From assembly GCA_964399955.1 (NCBI GenBank), contig CAYNST010000110.1:1-11254 (forward strand): DNA of 11,254 bases, in the 5' to 3' direction. This DNA comes from CAYNST01 sp964399955. Its GTDB lineage: Bacteria; Pseudomonadota; Gammaproteobacteria; Pseudomonadales; Cellvibrionaceae. Under the pieces are notes generated by a model. That model worked only from the letters and a program-made list of their open reading frames with translations, was not told the DNA's origin and did no database searches. Shown here in pieces: positions 7,503 through 11,254 of this stretch (position 1 is its first letter; the number at the start of each line of letters is the position of its first letter). A program made the position numbers and the translations under genes.

Positions 7503-7759
7503 AGGTTAACCTTGTCTGTTGAACCGGAAGCGCGCAGGCCTTGCCGGTTTTGCTGTTATTAAGTGTGCCGGCGGTGGCTCTGGCCATTGGCCGGTGCTTG
7601 CCGCCCCTGGGCAAAAACTTCACCGCTCAGGCATTCGGCGTTATGCTGAAGCTGCCGCCACTAAGCATAAACTGAATCCAGCAGTGGCGTATCGCCGGCC
7701 CGCCCCGTGCGGGCGCATTCAGCACCACCACCTAAAATTTTACCAACAGGAGTTCACGG
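7503..7759. promoter_or_regulatory. Divergent intergenic region between the ATPase and mscS-type genes
   Basis: This 257-bp region separates genes read outward on both strands, so it should carry both promoters and 5' leaders. I see no unambiguous -35/-10 boxes and no recognisable operator. The visible structure is one hairpin in the mscS leader (7698-7714), plus an AT-rich CTAAAATTTTACC just before the mscS ribosome binding site. Confidence 0.45.
7698..7714 (+). other. Hairpin in the mscS-type gene leader
   Basis: GCCCGC (7698-7703) and GCGGGC (7709-7714) form a perfect 6-bp stem with a 5-nt loop. It lies 45 nt before the start codon. It is too far from the ribosome binding site to hide it directly and has no T-tract, so its role is unclear. 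Confidence 0.35.
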
Positions 7760-8860
7760 ATGCCGGAAACACTCAGCAGCAACCCCCACTTCATGGATCT
7801 GGTCGGTACCCCTAACGTTATAGGCGTGAGTGCGCTGATTGTCGCCATATTGTTCTCATTTCTGATTCATTGGCTGCTATTCAAATTGTTGACGCAGGCC
7901 AGCCGACGGCAAGAGTCCGCCAAGTGGCAGCAGGTGCTGGAAAAGGTGCGCGGCGTTGCGCGGGTTGCGCTGATGATTCTGGCGGTGGAGATGACCCTGC
8001 CATTGACGGATATGCCCGAGCAGACCGTCGCCGTTATCTCGCGTCTGGTGACCATGATGTTCATTGCCATCTGCGGCTGGCTGGCGGTGATGGTGGTGCA
8101 CGTTACCAGTGAGTTCTCCATGGGGCGCCACCGCATAGATGTAGAGGATAACCTGGAGGCGCGCAAGATCCGCACCCGGCTGCGGGTGCTGCGGCAGGCG
8201 GTCACGGTGCTCATTTATTTTGTCACCATCGCCGCCATCCTGATGACCTTTCCCAATGCCCGCAACATTGGCGTGTCCCTGTTTGCGTCCGCCGGCGTGG
8301 CGGGTATTGTGGTGGGCTTTGCCGCGCGGCCGGTGTTGTCCAATCTGTTGGCGGGTATCCAGATAGCACTGACGCAACCAATACGTATAGACGATGCTGT
8401 TGTCATAGAAGGCGAATGGGGCTGGATTGAAGAAATCACCTGGACCTATGTAGTGGTCAAGATTTGGGACTGGCGCCGCTTGATCGTGCCCTTGACCCAC
8501 GTGATTGAACAGCCATTTCAAAATTGGACCCGGGAGACCGCCTCCATCATTGGCAATGTGACCTGGCATACCGACTACACCGTGCCGGTTGATGAAATGC
8601 GTGCCAAGCTCAAGGAGTTTCTGCAGGCGTCCCCACACTGGGACGGCAATGTCCAGGTGTTGCAGGTGATCAATTCCGGCACCGAGACCATGGAGCTGCG
8701 GGCGCTGATGAGCGCCAAGAACAGTCCCACGGCCTGGGACCTGCGCTGCGAGATCAGAGAGAAGATGATCAACTGGCTGCAGCAGGCCCACCCCAAAGCG
8801 CTGCCGCGCCGCCGCGCCAACCTGCACATGGACGAGGCGGAAAGGCTCATGGCCGAGTAG
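7760..8860 (+). CDS. MscS-family mechanosensitive ion channel
   Basis: This 366-residue inner-membrane channel probably opens under membrane tension during hypo-osmotic shock. Hydrophobic segments lie at about 20-44, 66-83, 91-115, 147-165 and 170-205. The last is the MscS pore helix region, with Gly/Ala-rich GVAGIVVGFAARPVLSNLLAGI at 179-200. Next comes the beta-domain (PIRIDDAVVIEGEWGWIEEI, 207-226), then DWRRLIVPLTHVIEQPFQNWT (237-257), typical of the MscS beta/alpha-beta transition. A C-terminal alpha/beta cage domain follows (about 265-350). It is longer than E. coli MscS (286) because of extra N-terminal helices, and shorter than the large MscK type. AGGAG (7748-7752) lies seven bases before ATG 7760, which decides the start. 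It may be co-transcribed with the DUF3592-like gene downstream, but a 125-bp gap with hairpins separates them. Confidence 0.92.
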   Translation: MPETLSSNPHFMDLVGTPNVIGVSALIVAILFSFLIHWLLFKLLTQASRRQESAKWQQVLEKVRGVARVALMILAVEMTLPLTDMPEQTVAVISRLVTMMFIAICGWLAVMVVHVTSEFSMGRHRIDVEDNLEARKIRTRLRVLRQAVTVLIYFVTIAAILMTFPNARNIGVSLFASAGVAGIVVGFAARPVLSNLLAGIQIALTQPIRIDDAVVIEGEWGWIEEITWTYVVVKIWDWRRLIVPLTHVIEQPFQNWTRETASIIGNVTWHTDYTVPVDEMRAKLKEFLQASPHWDGNVQVLQVINSGTETMELRALMSAKNSPTAWDLRCEIREKMINWLQQAHPKALPRRRANLHMDEAERLMAE

Positions 8861-8920
8861 CGCCGCAGGCCGCACAAAGCGGCGGGAGCCCCTGCCGCGT
8901 ATGCAATAGGCGGGGGCCTC
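8861..8920 (+). terminator. Paired hairpins after the mscS-type gene
   Basis: Right after the stop, CGCCGC (8861-8866) pairs with GCGGCG (8879-8884). Then GAGCCCCTGCC (8886-8896) pairs with GGCGGGGGCCTC (8909-8920) through an 11-bp stem with one bulge and one G-U pair. No T-run follows, so this may be a Rho-type end, a stability element or an attenuating structure before the next gene. Confidence 0.4.
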
Positions 8921-8985
8921 TGTGCCCGCTTGAACCTACGGGACCATTGCGCCGGCGGCGGAATTCACAGGAGTACCCTCTGGTT

Positions 8986-9513
8986 ATGCTGGACAACATA
9001 AAGCCGCACCTTGCCCGGCTACTGCTCGCGCTGCCGCTCCTGGTCGCCGGTGGTGGCGTGTTGGTTTTTGCCCTGCTGCCGCATCTGCTTGAGTGGCAAA
9101 ACATGAAGTCCTGGCAGCCGGTGCCGGCATTTATGCTGGACGGCGATTATCGCTCACAAGTGCCGTGGGCGGAGCGGCAATACGTTTATGAATTCGAGCG
9201 GCTGCGTTACCTGGGAGAGGGTGTGGCTATAGAGTCTGCACTGGATCAGTTGCCGTTTGTGCGTCGGCAGCTTGGGCAGCAGTTGGAGTCTGCCGTGCGG
9301 GCGGACAACACCTTGCGGGTTTGGGTAAACCCCGACAACCCCTGGCAGGTGGTGGTCAACCGGGGCCCGCGCTGGGGCCTGCTGGCGCCCCAACTGCTGC
9401 TTGTCATGTTATTGATGGGTGCGGGCCTTTGGCTTTTGCTCAAACCGCGCAGGCTTCGCCGCAGTGTCCGCTCAGGGCCTATTCGCTTTCAGGTTCCACA
9501 AAAGGTGCGGTAG
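8986..9513 (+). CDS. DUF3592-like two-TM membrane protein
   Basis: This 175-residue inner-membrane protein has a first TM helix at about 12-34 and a second at about 132-153, framing a soluble domain of about 95 residues, and a short basic Arg-rich tail. The soluble part follows the DUF3592 pattern: an opening W..V.A (43-49), then a strand YVYEFERLRYLGEGV (66-80), a charged helix, and a strand LRVWVNPDNP (110-119) with the recurrent NPxNP turn. The fold's function is unknown. I chose ATG 8986: AGGAG (8969-8973) precedes it by about 12 nt, while the upstream TTG at 8947 would place an Arg-rich sequence before the TM. The gene ends inside selO, overlapping its last 25 nt tail-to-tail. The neighbouring mscS-type gene could be an envelope partner, but only adjacency supports this. 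Confidence 0.8.
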   Translation: MLDNIKPHLARLLLALPLLVAGGGVLVFALLPHLLEWQNMKSWQPVPAFMLDGDYRSQVPWAERQYVYEFERLRYLGEGVAIESALDQLPFVRRQLGQQLESAVRADNTLRVWVNPDNPWQVVVNRGPRWGLLAPQLLLVMLLMGAGLWLLLKPRRLRRSVRSGPIRFQVPQKVR

Positions 9514-11015
9514 GGGCGGTCGCTGGGCTCGGCAGGTTCCGCGTAGTGCTCAAAGCCCGCTCGCTCTGTGTAGGGTTGGCTGAGCACCTCTGCCATCTCG
9601 TGCACCAAGGTGTAGTCTGCGTTGTTCTGCGCGGCGGCAATGGCGGCTTCTATGCGATGGTTGCGGGGAATGTAAACCGGGTTGATCTGCCGCATGGCAC
9701 GGGCGGTCTCCTCCGCCGGCAGCTCTTCTTTTTGCAGGCGCGGGTGCCAGCGCGCCAACCAGTCCCGCAGAGGCTGTGGGTCTGCAGCAAACAATTCTGT
9801 GAAGGGGTGCTGGTCGTCGGGGGTGGCTTCGTCAGAAAGATAACGGGTGAGGTAGCGAAAGGTCTGGGTGTAATCCACTTGCTGCTCGTACATCATCTGC
9901 AGCAGGGCTTCAATCAACACCTCGTCCTCGGGCAGCTCCAGTGACAGCCCTATCTTGCGCCGCATTCCCGTCAGCCATTGGCTTTTGAACACCAGCGCAA
10001 AGGTCCCCAGTTGTTGCTCGGCAATCTTCACCGCGCTTGCAGTATCTTCGGCAAACAGCGGCAACAGGCACTCCGCCAAACGGCTGAGGTTCCACAGCGC
10101 TATGCTCCCCTGGCTGCCAAAGGCATAGCGGCCGTCGCGGTCAATGGAGCTGAACACGGTATCCGGATTGTAAACGTCCATGAAGGCGCAGGGGCCATAG
10201 TCAATGGTTTCACCGCTGATGCTCATGTTGTCGGTGTTCATTACGCCGTGAATGAACCCTGCGTGCATCCAACTGGACACCAGCGACGCCTGGGCGTTCA
10301 TCACCCCGTCAAGCAGGGCCAGATAGGGGTTTTCCGCCGCCCGGGCGTCTGGATAGTGCCGCTCAATGACAAAATCCGCCAGCCGGATGATGGACTGCAG
10401 ATCGCCTTTTCCCCGAAAGTACTCAAAGGTGCCAATGCGCACATGGCTGCTGGCCACGCGGGTTAGCACCGCGCCCGGCACCGCCTCATCGCGGAAGATG
10501 GTTTCTCCGGTTGTCACCGCCGCCAGCGCACGGGTGGTTTTTATACCCAGGGCATGCATGGCTTCGCTCACCAGGTACTCGCGCACCACCGGGCCTATGC
10601 CCGCCCGCCCGTCGCCTCGGCGGGAGTAGGGCGTGGGCCCGGCGCCTTTCAGTTGCAGGTCTTTAAGCCCGCCCTGGCGGTCTTCCACCTCCCCCAGCAA
10701 AATGGCCCGCCCATCGCCCAACTGCGGGTTGAAGTAACCAAACTGGTGGCCGGCGTAAGCCTGAGCCAGCGGTTCGGCGCCCGGCGGCAGCAGATTGCCC
10801 GCCAGCATGGCCACCCCCTCGGGGCTTTCCAGGGCTGCAGGGTCCAGGTTCAGGGCGTGTGCCAGGTCGTGGTTCACCTTGATCAGCCCGGGTTGGCGTA
10901 CCGGGGTCGGGTTTACCCGGCTGTAGAAGTTTGGCGGCAGGCGTGCATAGTGGTTGCTGAACACCAGCCCGGCAAACTCGGGCGGCAGGTTGAGGGCGTG
11001 CGGGTTGTTAGCCAT
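9489..11015 (-). CDS. selO: SelO/YdiU protein adenylyltransferase (AMPylase)
   Basis: This is a 508-residue pseudokinase that transfers AMP from ATP to Ser/Thr/Tyr of proteins, with a role in redox homeostasis in the family. Catalytic residues correspond to those known for Pseudomonas syringae SelO at a constant offset of +10: Lys123, Glu146, Arg186, Asp262 and Asn263 in VMNTDNMS, and Asp272 in ETIDYGP. LQLKGAGPTPYSRRGDGR (120-137) is the family glycine-rich signature, and GHQFGYFNPQLGDGR (89-103) another. The C-terminus is TFCGT, with Cys506 where eukaryotic SelO has selenocysteine, as is usual in bacteria. I chose ATG 11015, with purine-rich AAGAAGAAG upstream, over ATG 11072; the 19 extra residues are not SelO-like. 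The length is slightly above E. coli YdiU (about 480). The upstream sequence carries a palindromic element starting about 115 bp away, and the 3' end overlaps the DUF3592-like gene. Confidence 0.95.
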   Translation of the reverse strand: MANNPHALNLPPEFAGLVFSNHYARLPPNFYSRVNPTPVRQPGLIKVNHDLAHALNLDPAALESPEGVAMLAGNLLPPGAEPLAQAYAGHQFGYFNPQLGDGRAILLGEVEDRQGGLKDLQLKGAGPTPYSRRGDGRAGIGPVVREYLVSEAMHALGIKTTRALAAVTTGETIFRDEAVPGAVLTRVASSHVRIGTFEYFRGKGDLQSIIRLADFVIERHYPDARAAENPYLALLDGVMNAQASLVSSWMHAGFIHGVMNTDNMSISGETIDYGPCAFMDVYNPDTVFSSIDRDGRYAFGSQGSIALWNLSRLAECLLPLFAEDTASAVKIAEQQLGTFALVFKSQWLTGMRRKIGLSLELPEDEVLIEALLQMMYEQQVDYTQTFRYLTRYLSDEATPDDQHPFTELFAADPQPLRDWLARWHPRLQKEELPAEETARAMRQINPVYIPRNHRIEAAIAAAQNNADYTLVHEMAEVLSQPYTERAGFEHYAEPAEPSDRPYRTFCGT

Positions 11016-11130
11016 GAAAGTCTTCTTCTTTGCGGTTTGCGCCAAGGGCGCGCCAATACGGCGCTCATGCATTGATTACGTGCGGAGCGCAAAAAGTGTG
11101 TGTCCTCGCCATCAATCAGCGCGCAGGAAC

Positions 11131-11254
11131 TAGGGTCTGTTGACGTTTCCTCATCGCCTCTGTTACACCTGAAAACGCGCCAATTTAGGCGCGACGAGTG
11201 TGGTTTGGTCACTCCAAATGAGCGAGGAGCAACGACAAGTGGCGCGTTTTCAGG
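11131..11254. mobile_element. Partial MITE-like palindromic element, cut by the window end
   Basis: From about 11131 the sequence (TAGGGTCTGTTGACGTTT...) looks like the outer arm of a small non-coding mobile element. Inside it lies a perfect 15-bp inverted repeat, 11168-11182 and 11240-11254, whose right arm touches the window end. If the element is symmetric about the midpoint near 11211, it would end near 11291 and be roughly 160 bp long, with a mirror copy of the TAGGGTCTGTTGACG arm outside the window. There is no open frame for a transposase. Calling it mobile is inference from this architecture and a transposon-end-like arm; no second copy is visible here. Confidence 0.45.
11168..11254. 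repeat. Perfect 15-bp inverted repeat with an internal hairpin
   Basis: CCTGAAAACGCGCCA (11168-11182) and its exact reverse complement (11240-11254) flank a 57-bp centre. Inside, CGCGCC (11176-11181) and GGCGCG (11188-11193) can form an alternative 6-bp hairpin that competes with the left arm. The right arm reaches the last base, so the true stem may be longer. Confidence 0.9.

Noticed and set aside
7877..8875. Long minus-strand open frame opposite the mscS-type gene
   Set aside because: It is His/Gln/Arg/Gly-rich and lacks membrane segments or motifs, while the plus strand encodes a clear channel.
11016..11072. 19-residue N-terminal extension of SelO
   Set aside because: It is not SelO-like. 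ATG 11015 has a purine-rich ribosome binding site and gives a constant residue offset to the known SelO catalytic residues.
1..11254. CRISPR array, tRNA or rRNA genes, prophage or toxin-antitoxin module
   Set aside because: I saw no regularly spaced direct repeats, no tRNA cloverleaf with a T-loop consensus, no rRNA-like stretch and no phage or toxin gene on either strand.

Overview
The window reads as ordinary chromosome of a moderately GC-rich gammaproteobacterium, probably marine and possibly of the Cellvibrionales/Halieaceae type. The clearest lineage marker is a YaiL (DUF2058) protein that matches the remembered E. coli protein along its length, down to a PDDLMW C-terminus. The other recognisable genes (a SelO pseudokinase, a YhiN/HI0933 flavoprotein, a Ycf46-type AAA+ ATPase, an MscS-type channel) fit that group but do not fix the genus. 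All assignments come from reading the sequence; no database search was possible.

Layout. Bases 1-281 hold no convincing gene but contain a perfect 14-bp hairpin just past the stop of a small outer-membrane beta-barrel gene (282-893, minus). A long stretch without a gene (894-1600) follows, with two tandem GC-rich hairpins. A plus-strand pair then encodes a GCS2-like carboxylate-amine ligase (1601-3016) and an M14 aspartoacylase/succinylglutamate desuccinylase-like hydrolase (3016-4023), joined by a TAATG stop/start overlap. Facing it is a minus-strand run of three genes, in transcription order the Ycf46-like ATPase (7502 to 6018), YaiL (5931 to 5386) and YhiN-like flavoprotein (5269 to 4064). 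From the divergent region 7503-7759 an MscS-family channel gene runs rightward (7760-8860), followed by a small two-TM DUF3592-like gene (8986-9513). That gene overlaps tail-to-tail by 25 nt with selO (9489-11015, minus). Upstream of selO, the window is cut inside an inverted-repeat element (about 11131 onward) that looks like a MITE or other palindromic mobile repeat.

How the genes work together. Only the ligase/hydrolase pair has sequence evidence for a shared job: overlapping stop and start codons imply coupled translation, and the two families make and break amide bonds of acidic amino acids. The rest is a mixture of envelope functions (barrel protein, MscS channel, DUF3592 protein) and soluble conserved proteins of broad or poorly known function (SelO AMPylation, Ycf46-like ATPase, YaiL, YhiN). 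I see no CRISPR array, phage module, toxin-antitoxin pair, rRNA or tRNA. The best candidates for something undescribed are the ligase/hydrolase pair and the terminal palindromic element.
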